This document shows, piece by piece, positions 8,550-20,218 of a stretch of 64,000 bases of DNA (its first letter is position 1; every line of letters starts with the position of its first letter). The translations under genes and the position numbers were made by a program. The notes beneath the pieces were generated by a model, which saw only the letters and a list, made by a program, of their open reading frames with translations, did not search any database and had not been told where the DNA came from. The DNA lies in contig CM041778.1 of NCBI GenBank assembly GCA_023374045.1, positions 292,307,533-292,371,532 on the forward strand, given 5' to 3'. This DNA comes from Limonium bicolor (lineage: Eukaryota > Streptophyta > Magnoliopsida > Caryophyllales > Plumbaginaceae).

Positions 8550-11500
8550 TGAAATACCCCTACCTTTAAATAATTAAATAATGGTAAATATATATTACCT
8601 AGGGGATTATTAAACCCTAAGAAAAGTATATAAACAGTTAGGCGTTAAAAAAGCACCTAAACTCCTTAAGGTCAAAACGAGCGTTAAAGCCTGACCTTAA
8701 GCTAACCAGTTATATAAGCTATAAAACTCATATGAATTTAATAAAGGATCATTTTATGACCTTTTAAAACACAAGTCCTCAGTTAGAACTGAGTAAAAAT
8801 ACAATATGTCCGGGAGTTCCCTTAAGGGCCCTTAAGGCCCGAAGTCCCCGAAATACTTTATAAAATAAAGTAAAGCATTACTATTCATTCCAAATACACC
8901 ATAACACTTTAATGAACATATAAGATGAAGTTCTCATGAGAATTCTCAGTTAAAGACAAAGTGCTCGGAGGTTCATGATGAGGGCCCATAAACCCCGGGA
9001 ATGCCCCGGAGGGGGTACCGAAGTGGCACAAACTCCAATATAAATCATTCTTAGAGTTCCTATCACCAATATTCACCATTATAAGAGAATGCTCGAGCTA
9101 CTTTTCCAAAAATAAACAAAGTGCTCGGACGAATTTCTTAACGCTCCTATTCTGCTCGGGAGTGTCCCGATAGCCCGGAAATTGAGTTATGAATTGATAT
9201 AACCCCCATATAACTCAATGTAACACCTTAAATATTATTATTGACTATAAAAATGTCAATAAACACTTGGAACTCATAGCGACTAATTTTCCAGAAAATC
9301 CTTAAAAAAAACACAAACGCACCTTTGGGTGTCACAAAAATGCGTTCTACGCAATTGCCTTGAAGTTTTGAGGAGCCAAGAGTTATAATATTAAAAGGGG
9401 ATAAATTTAACATCTAAATCAATTAATTCCAGTACTAATTCATAGTACAAATGGGTGCGATTTTTTGGGACAAAAAGGTACCTAAAATCAGCATTTTTAC
9501 CTTAGAACTTTCATCTTTTACCATATATAAATGTACCAAATAAATGCTGGAACCTATTACATGTTATAATATGGTCTTAATACAATATAGTGTGACAGGA
9601 ATCAAATTAAAAATCAGTCCCATTTGATCTCCATTTGGGCGCCATGTAGAGTCAAGTTTAACTAGTTTTGGCTTAGAAAATTGCCTTATGGATAATGACT
9701 CATCCTATCATGTATTATATGATAATGTAACAAGTAATTGCAGTCAAAGAAGACCTCCATTACTGATTTCCCTGCAAGAGACCACAAAGACATAAGTTAA
9801 ACAAAAGTAATGACATTAAATAAGTGACTAGAATCTACTTTATACAGTTGCATTGTAACAAAAAACAGCCATGCTACTACCCTTGTGCTGCCGATTTGGA
9901 CCCATTAAAAGGGGATTGATTGCTGTCAAATTGGTCAAGGAAGACAGCTACCTAACAATGCATAATCTATGTCAAAAAACACACAAAGACAAACAAAAAT
10001 CAAGTAACATGCTGCAGCACATGGTCACCGATTTTATGCAAGAAAAGAAGACATTTATTGCCTTATTATTTAGTCAAATAATACACTCACCTAGCTAGCA
10101 TGTTCTCTTGTCTTAAAACAACAAAATCAATTGACATCTATAGCCATATGCAACCGAGGATACAAAGGGAAAAAGGAGTCAATATTGGCATGGTATTCAA
10201 CTTATAAAAATCAAAAGAAGACATGTACCTACCTTGTCTTGTCTTCTAGTTTCAATTAACAAACAAAGCCTCCATTATTCTTTAGCAATCAGCCGAAAGC
10301 TTGTTGCATCCTTCTTCTAATACCATACGTGAGCTTCATTCTTCCTTTGCCCACTCCATGGCCGATTGTGTAAGTCTTCCAAACTCTCTCTTTTCTTCTT
10401 CATTTGTTAGTTAATTCCTTAGAGCTTCAAAGCTCCATTAATGGTGTTCTAAGTTCTAACACCATTTCTATTTAATTTCCTAGTTAAATCTACTAAGTCT
10501 TGAAGAAAGAATCATCCTAACAATCATCCAAGATTTCGCCAAGCATTAAGTTTTCCAAGGAGGTTCCTAGATTCAACAACAACACAAGGAACAACAAGAT
10601 CAAGTTAAGGTATATTTTCATGTTGAAAAATCCTAAGAAAATACCTTAAGCAATTCCGAAAATTTAGAGCTTCTAAATCTATATTCTCTTCATTATTTCA
10701 TGAAGGAAACTTGGATCTACAATCATCCCAAGGTGTACCAAAAATACCTTGTTAAATTCCTAAGGTAAACTCTTGTAAAATTACTCCAAATCTTATTTAT
10801 AAATCCTTGTTAGAAGTCTAACAAATGGATCTCCTAAATATATTCAAGGAGGCCGAATTCTCTTCATCAAAATAGCATTTGAAGAGCTTGGAATTCAAGG
10901 AGAAATCAAGTACAAGAATTGTCTTGATTTAAGGAGTAAGTTCATATAATTAAGGTTTATTAAGTTTAAGTTTGATTTAAGCTTAAAACTTTGGTATAAA
11001 AATTATGTATAACCTCTAAATAAATTAAGGCAAAAATATTGGGTTATGATATCAAGAAAAATAATTTATAACATACAAGGTAAGATTATTACCTTAAGGT
11101 ATAAAATTGTGTCACAAAAATTAATTAGGATACATATTTGTTTAGGCCGAAATATCTAAGAGCCAAATGTTCTATTTTGAGCTTATATCATTCTAAGTCA
11201 TTAGCATAATTTTTAGAAGTGTTTTATGGCTTATATACATTTATATATACATATTATAAGTTTAAATCAAGTTTTGAAACCTTATGGTAAAACATAATTA
11301 AGGCCGAGAATTAAATGTGCTATTTGGTGATTTTTGAAGTGTATAAGTATATTAGCTTATATTATAAATTTTGGAGTATTAAAAATAGCTACAAGTATTT
11401 AAATGACTAGTTTAATAAGTTATGTGGTTAAAATGTAAATTTTGTAAAGTTTGGTGTACAAATAACAATTGCCGAGAATTAAAGGGTTGATTTGGTATAT

Positions 11501-13848
11501 TTATATTATAATATAAGGTAGGAATTAATATTATGAATTTTGGTGAATTTAAATAAGTGTTTAAGTGTTAAAATAACATTTTATAAAGTTTGGGGCTATG
11601 TTGTAATTATTGGAAAGTTTGGAAATAAAACCGAGAGTACATATGAATTTATGGGTATATTAAAGTATTAATTATGAAATTAAGTCTTGGTCAAAGTGTT
11701 GACCAAAAACTTTGGGTTAAATGATTTATGACCTAAAATATTAAGTTCATATAAGTTTTGGGGTGAATATGTAATTAATAGAAATTAATATGAAAACCGA
11801 ATTGGACAAGGGTGGAAATGTAATTTATAGAAGTATATGGGCCATTTCGGTTATTAAAGGAATTTAAATATTAAAACTATGGATTATAAGTTAATATGTA
11901 ACTTATATAAAGTTTTGGGGTTAGATTAAAGGAAAGGTATATATTAAGACCGAAAGTATAAGTGGTCATTTGGTAATTTATAAAATTTAGAATATTCACT
12001 TTGTAATTACCGAAAGATTAATATGGATATTTGGTAAATTAAAAAGGTAATGTGGTAATTAATAATTTACAAAAGTTAATGTGTATATTATGTAATTACC
12101 GAATTTATAAGGTTATTTGGTAAGTTATAAAGTTATTGTGTCCAAATTATAATTACATGAGTTAATAAGGATGGTTTTGTAATTTAATAAAGAAAGGAAT
12201 TAAATTAAGTAATATGGTATATTATGGAGTATAATATAAAGTTTATAAAAATAAAGGTGGTTACAATAAAAATAACCAAATGATATTAATATATGGACTA
12301 AGCGAAAATAATTATGGATATATGGTTAATGATATAAATTATACAGTACATTGGGAATTCATTATCACATGTGAATACCACATATAATAATGAACTGTTA
12401 AACTACCTAGAACCACTGTTAAATAATAGGGGGAAACAAAGAACATACAGAGTTAGTATACTACGAGTATAAACTCTACAGTGACAGTACTGTAATATTT
12501 AGTGAACAGTTGTATTAATATTACCCAGTATTGCATGTATATATAACAGTGTACGGGAAGGAATTACTAGAGCGTGAAATGTCAAGTTAGCTGTTATCCT
12601 GGTGAACGGTATGTTAATTGTGTGGTCTGAATGTCCTAAGGATTTTCCTACGGTCTAGACGTTATGTGTTTAATTGTTAAGAGCGATATCTGTGATTTTA
12701 TGTATATGATATTGTATACTGTATTTCTCAACACCACTGCGTTTTATTTATACACGAAGGTCTTATGACTGGAAGTTTATCATCTAAACTGGAACAAGAC
12801 TAACTGATGGTCAACTGTTATAGTCTTAACTCAAAGGATTGGATATTGTATCACTGACTAAAGGGCTAATTTATAAAGAGAGGAATCCAGACTGTCTTGA
12901 CTTTCTGGTTGCGCATCGTGATCACTACGAGAGACTTCAATGGGGAGTTACTCAAGGAAATCCATTGTCCACATTCGACGATGGCGGAGGGCACTGCCGT
13001 TGGTGCACAGGTTCGACCGGATCGGTCAATACATTATCCAGGGCCATAAGGTCAGCTGGTAACGGTTCCTTTGGAACCCAGGGGACTATCGCCCATTAAT
13101 AAGTTATTAAGGGTTGTCTTAACATGACGCCTGAGGTGGAATTTAATTGGAAAAGGTTAAGTGATTGGTTTAAAGGTTAAGGGCCAGGTGGCCAACTAAC
13201 AAGTACAGTTTAATACGCGTATCTTGTTTGGTTATTGGTATGGATTATTAATGTGTGATTATTGGTTATTGCTATGGATTTTGATGTGTGGTTATTGGTG
13301 TTGCGCACTATTGTACATTGATGTTTACAGGTGAATTGTTATGTGATTCCTAATGTTTACAGTTATTACTGTTATTTTTGTAAACGGTATTTCATGAAAA
13401 GAATCTAATATCAAGATGGCTAAAACGACTTAAGGAATCTAGATGACTTAGGACTACATTTAGCATACCAGCATTTCGATTGCTGAGCCCTCAATGCGCA
13501 AAACATTTCAGGTTACTGAAGAAGACTCAAGCCGGAGTGCGGGGCACAGGGTAGCTGATGGGTTTTTAATAAAGAACTCTTTAAGTTTTATTATGTATGT
13601 ATCAAGGAGGTTGTTGTATTCAGTTAGTTGCTCATTTAGTTTGGATTTGGTTGTAATAATTAGAGTGCTCACTATCTGTTCATCACAGCGTGAGGAGTTA
13701 AGGTTGTTGGATGGATGCCTTGTTACTCACAAGGGTGAGTAACGGCGTGTAACACCAAGGATAGATAGTTTTATTTTCCGCTGTGATTTATTATTCATCA
13801 TGCTACGACATGTGACATTATTACAGGTTTAGGATTAGGGGTGTTACA
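8550..13848 (+). mobile_element. Solo giant LTR (5.3 kb), Tekay-type, TSD CCGGC
   Basis: It begins TGAAATACCCC, ends GGGGTGTTACA, and is flanked by CCGGC at 8545-8549 and 13849-13853. Removing the insert and one CCGGC rejoins the gag reading (zinc-knuckle tail to a GPKGKG-containing tail). It has the same termini and layout as the 3' LTR at 20239-25296 but is a diverged subfamily. The middle (about 11140-12300) is a degenerate repeat rich in GCCGA. A GGTTCC-TTT-GGAACC hairpin lies at 13064-13078 and a TTGCTGAG...CATTTCAG module at about 13479-13511. No internal coding region is seen, so it is a solo LTR left by recombination. Confidence 0.85.
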
Positions 13849-13981
13849 CCGGCGGTCCACGCCCTGCTCAGACGACCCAGCCTGCTGTGGGTCAGGGACC
13901 AAAGGGCAAGGGTCCGGCGTCAGGGCAACCTGCCTTACACATGATCGATCGCACTGAGGCCTGCTGGTCCATCTACCACAG
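13849..13981 (+). pseudogene. gag: Gag C-terminal tail, resumed after solo LTR
   Basis: It reads GGPRPAQTTQPAVGQGPKGK and on to ALHMIDRTEA. This is a low-complexity Gly/Pro/Gln tail like that following the zinc knuckles in related gag proteins. The - strand element has a comparable QKGKG segment near 49.86 kb. The exon-like segment ends CACAG, followed by GTATTACTAAACC. Confidence 0.55.
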
Positions 13982-14161
13982 GTATTACTAAACCTAGTAG
14001 ACAATAAACGCATGTCTATTAATGATGAGTGAATTGCTTGAGTGCTTGCGTGCCTGAATGTTAGTGGATTGGTTAATTAAAAGTAACTCATAAATTGGAA
14101 CGTAAACAAACCTTAGGAAGCTACGATATTTGCTATCCTATTCCCTCACCGCCCACCCTAG
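13982..14161 (+). other. Candidate intron between gag and AlkB cassette (180 nt)
   Basis: Donor CACAG/GTATTA; strong pyrimidine-rich acceptor CTATTCCCTCACCGCCCACC...TAG/AAGAAG. Stop codons occur in all frames. Splicing here would bring the gag tail next to the AlkB domain. Phase cannot be tested because nearby frameshifts make the frame uncertain. Confidence 0.4.
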
Positions 14162-14858
14162 AAGAAGACGTCATCAAGACATAGGGAATCCCGAGTGAAC
14201 AGTGTCAGGTTATCTGACTAGGTATGATCTTAATTAAGGGATACCTGACACCGAAGCACATATCGCCATCATCAGGAAATGTTGAGAATTGGGAATAGGA
14301 CCAGGAGGGTTCTATACTCCCAAGTATCCAGGCGGACGGAGGATGAGGCTGAAGATGATGTGTTTGGGTAAGGACTGGAACCCCTACGCAAAAAACATAC
14401 CAAGGAACGAGAACCGAAGACGGAACAGGAGTACCGAAGATACCCGATGAATTCCTACAAGTCGTGGAGCAAGCGGTTAGCATTGCATAGTAGATGGAGG
14501 CAGACCCGATTCCCGACCTTCAAGCGGATCTGTGCATCGTCATTTCTATGAAGAGGGAGGCCGATTAGGACTGCATCAGGATAAGGACGAGACAGCTCCG
14601 GAGTCCCTCACCCGGGGAGTGTCAGTGGTATCCTTATCCATTGGAGACGATGCAGAGTTCCTTTATGGCGAGCAGAAGCGTGTGGACCTTGCCAAGAAGA
14701 TCACGTTGAAATCAGGAGATGTCCTGATCATGGGTGGGGAGTCAAGGATGTTGTTCCACGGTATTAAGAGAGTTAAGCTAAATACGACACCCTCAGTAGT
14801 AATTAATGCCACACATATGAGACCGGGACGACTAAACTTGACCTTTAGACGATACTAG
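14162..14858 (+). pseudogene. AlkB-type 2OG-Fe(II) oxygenase (ALKBH1-like) inside a Tekay element
   Basis: AlkB enzymes use Fe(II) and 2-oxoglutarate to remove alkyl groups from nucleic-acid bases. This domain matches the plant ALKBH1-like type. Readable blocks: MILIKGYL at 14224; LGIGPGGFY and RRMRLKMMCLGKDWNP (about 14290-14395); VPKIPDEF (about 14433). The intact frame 14532-14858 follows, with GRLGLHQDKDE (Fe ligands H at 14574 and D at 14580), SLSIGDDAEFLYGEQ, LKSGDVLIMGG, distal Fe ligand H in LFHG at 14757, and 2OG-binding arginines in RPGRLNLTFR at 14829 and 14847. All key residues are retained. The upstream half has frameshifts and stops, including a CGA-to-TGA-type change near 14295 and TAG TAG near 14480. 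It sits between gag and protease, co-oriented, and ends with its own stop. I am sure of the family. Capture by the element, rather than chance insertion, is inferred. Confidence 0.85.
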
Positions 14859-14882
14859 TGTTGTAAATCTCTTTAATGACAG

Positions 14883-15026
14883 GTAATGAGGATCGTGATG
14901 TAAGCAATGAATTGTTGGAATAAAATGTTGAATGTCTTTGTCGGCTCCATCGGGATATCAGCGACTTATGAGAGTTTGTTAAACATGTTGTAGTAATGAG
15001 ACAGAAGGTACCCTCATCATACTTAC
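14883..15026 (+). other. Spacer with splice-like signals between AlkB and protease
   Basis: ATGACAG/GTAATGAGG lies at 14882/14883 and CATACTTACAG/AGGCAGAGG at about 15026/15027. It has no open frame. The acceptor lies just before the protease coding block, so gag could in principle be spliced either to AlkB or to protease. This is inference only. Confidence 0.35.
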
Positions 15027-15355
15027 AGAGGCAGAGGCTGGCGAGGGCGCCACTATCCTCACAGGTACCTTTCCGATTAACGGAGTGGACGCCTCTATAC
15101 TGTTCGACTCCGGAGCCTCACATACCTTCGTTTCTCCTTCACTTGCGAGGAAGTTGGGGCTAGACGCTATGGAGTTATCCGATTTTATGGTGACACTTCC
15201 GTCTAAGGAAAAGATCAGTTGTACACGCTGTTACAGAGGAGCCACTATCCGAATCAGAGATCAGAACTTTCCCATAGACTGATCGAGTTTAGAGGCCTCG
15301 GGTTTGATGTGATAGCGGGAATGGACTGGTTAGCGCGGCACAGAGGCCGCATACT
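15027..15355 (+). pseudogene. pro: Retropepsin-like protease domain
   Basis: The aspartic protease that matures the polyprotein. It reads EAEAGEGATILTGTF, then the active-site motif LFDSGASHTF (about 15103-15132) and SPSLARKLG. After a frameshift near 15283 comes GFDVIAGMDWLARHRGR, the linker typical of Ty3/gypsy pol. The domain order (protease then RT) and the wording fit Tekay/Del chromoviruses. Confidence 0.85.
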
Positions 15356-15543
15356 TTGTTCAGAGCGCCGATACTGCTTAGGAGCCCATCGGGCGTGACA
15401 GTCTCATACCGCCAGAGTCCTACAGAGCCTTCGATCAAGATTATATCAGCTATGACCATGTGCAGAGAGATTAGGAGGCAGAGTGAGGTGTTCCTCTGCT
15501 ACGTTCAAGACTTAGAGCGAGATCCCGAGCGAGTTCAGTCCTA

Positions 15544-16490
15544 ATATCCCAGTGGTGTTGGAGTTTCCCGATCTCTTTCCCAGAGAGCTTCCCAGCATGC
15601 CACCAGCTAGAGAGGTAGAGTTCACCATAGATCTACTACCAGGCATGGGCCCGATAGCAAAGGCGTCATACCGCATGGTACCGACAGAGATGGCCGAGCT
15701 GAAGGAGCAGTTGAAGGACTTGCTTGACAAGGGATACATACGACCTAGTGTATCGCCTTGGGGCGCACCGGTTCTTTTCGTGAAAAAAAAGGACGGTAGC
15801 CTACGTTTGTGCATTGACTACAGGGAGTTGAATGTCATAACCGTGAAGAACAAGTATCCACTACCACGCATCGATGACCTATTCGATCAGTTGAAGGGGG
15901 GCATTGTGTTCTCTAAGATTGATCTACAATCAGGATACCACCAGATACCGATCAGGGAGCAGAATATAGAGAAGACGGCATTCTAGACGAGATACGACCA
16001 CTACGAGTTTACAGTAATGCCGTTCGGTCTATCGAACGCACCAACAGTGTTGAGGGTCTGATGAACCGATTGTTCAGGGAGCAGCTGGACAAGTTGGTAG
16101 TTGTATTAATTGACGATATACTTATATACTCACAGTCGAGGGAGGAGCATAAGGGCCACCTCAGACGAGTTTTGGAGATTTTGAGGCAGAACAATTTGTT
16201 CGCGAAGTTCTCCAAGTGCGAGTTCTGGCTTGATCGAGTTTCCTTTCTCAGTCATGTCATCTCAGATGCTGGGGTCGTCTCTGTAGACCCAGCGAAGGTT
16301 GAAGCAGTACGCACCTGGCCTAGGCCGAAGACAGTCACGGATGTCTGGAGCTTCCTCGGCCTAGCGGGTTATTATCGGAGGTTCGTCAGAGATTTCTCCA
16401 GAGTGGCGAAGCCGATGACCAGCTTGATGAAGAAAGACGCACCATTTGTATGGACTGGTGAATGTGAGACCTCATTCCAGAGCCTGAAGG
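15544..16490 (+). pseudogene. pol: Reverse transcriptase domain, Tekay/Del chromovirus
   Basis: It copies element RNA into DNA. Readable motifs: [14 protein letters not shown] at 15562; [53 protein letters not shown]; then an in-frame TAG at 15984 and MPFGLSNAP. The catalytic YxDD-equivalent LIDDILIYS lies at about 16111-16137, and [15 protein letters not shown] near 16360. A frameshift near 16048 breaks the region between SNAP and LMNRLF. The active site is present, but the copy is dead. Confidence 0.92.
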
Positions 16491-16915
16491 ACGCACCGAC
16501 CTCAGCACCCGTTCTGACTATCCCTGAGGGCACAGAGGGCTACGAGGTTTATTGTAACACATCGGGCAGAGGTATAGGGTGTGTACTCATGCAGCACGGA
16601 AAGGTGGTCGCCTATGCTTCCCGGCAGCTTAAGAAGCATGAAGAGAACTACCCTACGCATGATTTGGAGTTGGGAGCGATTGTATTTGCTTTGAAGATCT
16701 GACGCCATTATCTGTATGGTGTCCAGCTGACGGTATACTCATACCACAAGAGCTTGAAGTACGTGTTCACTTAGAAGGAGTTGAACATGCGCCAGAGGAG
16801 ATGGGTTGAGTTCCTCAAGGACTACGACATCGACCTTTAGTACAAGGAAGGGAAGGCGAACGTCGTGGCCGACGCGTTGAGTCAAAAAAGCATATTCATT
16901 ACATGCCATAGTTGC
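16490..16915 (+). pseudogene. pol: RNase H domain and linker
   Basis: It degrades the RNA strand in RNA-DNA hybrids. Visible: [35 protein letters not shown], then HKSLKYVFT, KELNMRQRRW and GKANVVADALS. In-frame stops lie at 16700 (TGG-type to TGA), 16772 and 16838 (CAG-type to TAG), all at positions where the family has Trp or Gln. The first catalytic Asp of the usual DAS motif reads N (CNTSG), another sign of decay. Confidence 0.85.
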
Positions 16916-16928
16916 TAGCACTAGTCTT

Positions 16929-19550
16929 ATGGACGAGGTGCGTGTTGCGCAGCAGAGTGACCAGCGCATGAGAGAGATCAGCCAAAAGCTGTCCGACGGT
17001 ACATTTGAATGCGGAAAGTATGAGTTTCGCTTACATGATGATGGATTGATCAGGCTGAAGGGCCGACTATGCATCCATAGAGATAGGCCAGAGTTGAGGG
17101 AGCATATCCTAGGTGAGTCGCATTCTTCTACCACGTCTGTCCATCCAGGAGCCTCGAAGATGTACAAGGATCTGAAGCAACATTTCTGGTGGAGTGGGAT
17201 GAAGAAGGACGTCACTGAGTACGTGATAAGTGCGAAACATATAGACTTTTAGGGTTTAAATACCTTATAACTTGCAACACTTTAGGCAATGTTTCCCACT
17301 TGCTATGTGAATTTTCTTGGATTTATGTTTTGATATGAACTGATATATTTTATACATAAAATGCAGAAAAAGGTCTTAGAATCACATATTACACTTCACA
17401 AGCTTCGCAACGCAACAAACGGGGATCAAATCGGAGCTCAAACGAAGAATCTGGAACCCGTCGAAGTTTGCAAAGAAAGCAGAAAAAAATACACACGTCC
17501 GGACCTGTGTCTGGACATGCAGGTTCAGACGCAACACCTGTCCGACCCTATAGGTCCGGACGCAAGTCCGGACACATGTCGACGAAGCATTTTTCGCACA
17601 GCGTCGACATGTCCGAACCAGCAGGTTCGGACACTGGTTCGGACATGTCGGTAAATTCAGCATACAGGAGCCAATCGACATGGTATGGAAGGATCAATCA
17701 ATTTTATCCTCTTCCACCGACTTACCCATCCTTTTTACCCCATTATCACTATAATACACATATAACCCTCCATTATTATATACACCATTCACTACCACAT
17801 TACATATCAAATTCTTCCTCCATTTCCACACTCTATTCACCTAGATATTAGACATCCATCTCATTCCACCCCAAAAACCATGTCAATTTTTCTCCACAAA
17901 ATCACCATCTCACTCCTTTTCATCCACAAAAACCACTGCGTTATTATTCTGTCCAACCTCTGACCAATATATTACCAGCTAATATGTCAGGCTAAGAGGA
18001 TATACTCTGGGTGAAGGTTAATTATAGTCTGTTTAATTATGTAATCTATTTTTACCGGTTTAATTAAATACAGTTTGTTACGATTAAAGCTTATCTCTCG
18101 CCTTTTTAAAATTTCATGAATTTATTAAAATGCTTTACTAAATCTATTTTGATCAGATTCATGATAAATAGACAGGTTAATTAAGCCGTAAATCTGTAGA
18201 AAGCTTATTATGATTTAATAAGTTAGTATTTTCAGACGCAAATATAATTTCTGATACTTAATCCGTTTACATGTGTTTGCTCGAATCTGGATTAGACCGA
18301 GCATGTTCTGGTAAACGAGTTCTTTTGAGTCTATGATTTAGTCCTTAAGATAATAACAGGAATTTTGCCAAACTATTATAATAAAACTGGTAGACATAGC
18401 ATAAACGAGCAGACTATATAAACCTGAACCCTGAGTCCCGTTTAATTTACCTTTTACTCAGTTTATTTTATCTTTCTTTTTATTTATAAAACACAAGTCA
18501 ATTAATCCCCCCTTTTGTGACACCGCTTAGGAATTAGATAATTCCCTTTAGTCCCACGGTTCGATATCCGGTCGCCTCCACTTTGCTATACTACTGCGAC
18601 CGGGATTTGTTTGCAGCCCGTAAGATATTTTGAGTTTTTAATTTCTTTTTCATTTGTTTTAATACGTCAGTTCCAACCACTCACATCATCCTGTCTGCAG
18701 TACGTATTGAGATGCCTCACCTGTCAGAAGGTGAAGTTCGAGCATAGACGACCAGGGGGCATGGTACAGCCAATGCCGGTTCCTGAGTGGAATTTTACGA
18801 CATCTCGATGGATTTTGTGGCCGGGCTTCCACCTACTAGAAGAGGTCTGACCATGATATGGGTCATTGTTGACCGGTTGACCAAGGTAGCCCGATTCATT
18901 ACCGATGAAGGATACTTGGAAGGTATCGAGGTTAGCAGAATTGTTCGAGAGAGAGATCATCAGGCACCACCGGGGGTGCCAAAGACCATAGTATCGGATC
19001 GGGATACGAGGTTTTTCTCTCGGTATTGGAGATCAACGAGGGAAGTGCTTGGTATGGAGTTGAACCTCGGCACAATGTTTCATCCTCAGACCGATGGATA
19101 GTCAGAGAGGACTATCCAGACATTGGAGGACATGCTGAGAGCATGTGCCTTTGATTTTCAGGGCAGCTGGATTAACAGGTTGCATCTAATCGAGTTCGCA
19201 TATAATAATAGCTATCACGCCTCGATTAAGATGTCTCCTTTCCAGGCACTTTACGGCAGACCCTGCCGCACGCCATTATGTTGGGATGAGTCTAGCGAGA
19301 TTGTCATCATCGGACGGGAGTAGTACTTAGAGCAGGTCCAGGCAGAGGTTCAACAAATTAGACAGAACATGAGAGCCGCTCAGGATAGGCAGAAGTCGTA
19401 TACTGATGAAAGACGACGAGACCTTGAGTTCTCAGTTGGCGAACAGGTATTTCTGCGAGTATCTCCGATGAAGGGTGTATTCAGATTCGGGCAGAAGGGC
19501 AAGCTGAGCCCAAAGTTTGTAGGACCTTATGTGATCACGGAGCGGGTGGC
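16929..19550 (+). pseudogene. pol: Integrase, split by an Athila-like solo LTR
   Basis: The N-terminal zinc-binding part is at 16929-17223 and resumes at 18700-18740. When the insert is skipped, reading passes smoothly from KKDVTEYV to LRCLTCQKVKF. The HHCC histidines lie in the SHSSTTSVH segment and the cysteines in CLTC. The catalytic core follows: ISMDFVAGLP (first Asp, about 18800), SDRDTRFFSRYW (second Asp), HPQTDG then an in-frame TAG at 19099, [12 protein letters not shown] (Glu), and [20 protein letters not shown]. Another TAG is at 19321. The C-terminal part has SVGEQVFLRVSPMKG and LSPKFVGPYVI. Confidence 0.9.
17224..18699 (+). mobile_element. Solo LTR (1476 bp), Athila-like, TSD GTACG
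   Basis: Starts TGATAAGTGCGAAAC and ends CCTGTCTGCA, flanked by GTACG at 17219-17223 and 18700-18704. Its start and 3' end (TGTGACACCG...GGTTCGATATCC...) match the layout of the - strand LTR at 26033-27401. A TATATAA box lies near 18415. At 17490-17660 there is a cluster of GTCCGGAC-type palindromes. There is no internal domain. The lineage name rests on the LTR start and 3' end and is moderately sure. Confidence 0.8.
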
Positions 19551-19857
19551 CTGTTGCATATCGACTTGATTTACCTGCTGAGTTGGGGAAGGTACACGAT
19601 GTATTTCACGTCTCGCAGCTCAAGAAGTATATGCCCCATCCTTCTCATGTCTACAGCCCGAGAGGCTATCTTTAGAGCGATCATACGTTACGTGGAGACT
19701 CCTCAGAGGATTCTAGACAGGAAGACCTGGGATACTCGAAACAAGTCGGTGAGACTTGTGAAGGTTCTTTGGTCGAACCATGATGTCGAGGAGGCCACAT
19801 GGGAGTTAGAGAACGATATGAGAGCAAAGTTTCCTTCGCATTTACCGACTAGTTAGT
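19551..19857 (+). pseudogene. pol: Integrase C-terminus with chromodomain
   Basis: After a frameshift near 19550, reading gives HDVFHVSQLKKYMPHP, then RILDRKTWDTRNKSVRLVKV, LWSNHDVEEATWELENDMRAKFPSHL and a stop at about 19855. This is the chromodomain that defines chromoviruses and is thought to guide integration to particular chromatin. Its aromatic and acidic residues (LW, EEATWE) are present. Confidence 0.85.
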
Positions 19858-19886
19858 CTAGTCCAGGGTACGTGGGCATACCCCTA

Positions 19887-19900
19887 TTAAGGGGGGTAGA
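19887..19900 (+). other. Internal second polypurine tract
   Basis: TTAAGGGGGGTAGA lies just after the pol stop and about 340 bp before the LTR. The - strand element has the same 14 bases at 47554-47567, about 615 bp before its LTR. They match the border tract of that element (TTAAGGGGGGTAGAT). A second primer site is a reasonable inference. Confidence 0.55.
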
Positions 19901-20218
19901 GCCATTTTGTTTTGGGTTGAAAGTGCACTTTTGTAGCACTTTGTTTGTATGTGCACTTGTGTCGCTCTGTGTGGATTTTATGTATGTGTGTGGATTTTAT
20001 GTATGTGCATATCGTTGCACTATGATTGGATGCTATTGTATGAGGTATGATCAAGTATATGGCATTTCGTTGCACTGTGATTGGTTTATGTGTACCCCGT
20101 TACACTATGATGAGGTACCTATGTTATATTGTGGGACTTGATCCCTAGGATGAATATTAGTCATGAAAACTAGATCTCCTAGGACAAACTGATTAGAAAT
20201 AAGACTTAGGGACGAAGT

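Noticed and set aside
14162..14858. An integrated plant RNA virus AlkB domain
   Set aside because: The wording of the domain (LGLHQDKDE, DAEFLYGEQ, LKSGDVLIMGG, RPGRLNLTFRRY) is that of cellular plant ALKBH1-like proteins. No viral replicase motif is adjacent.
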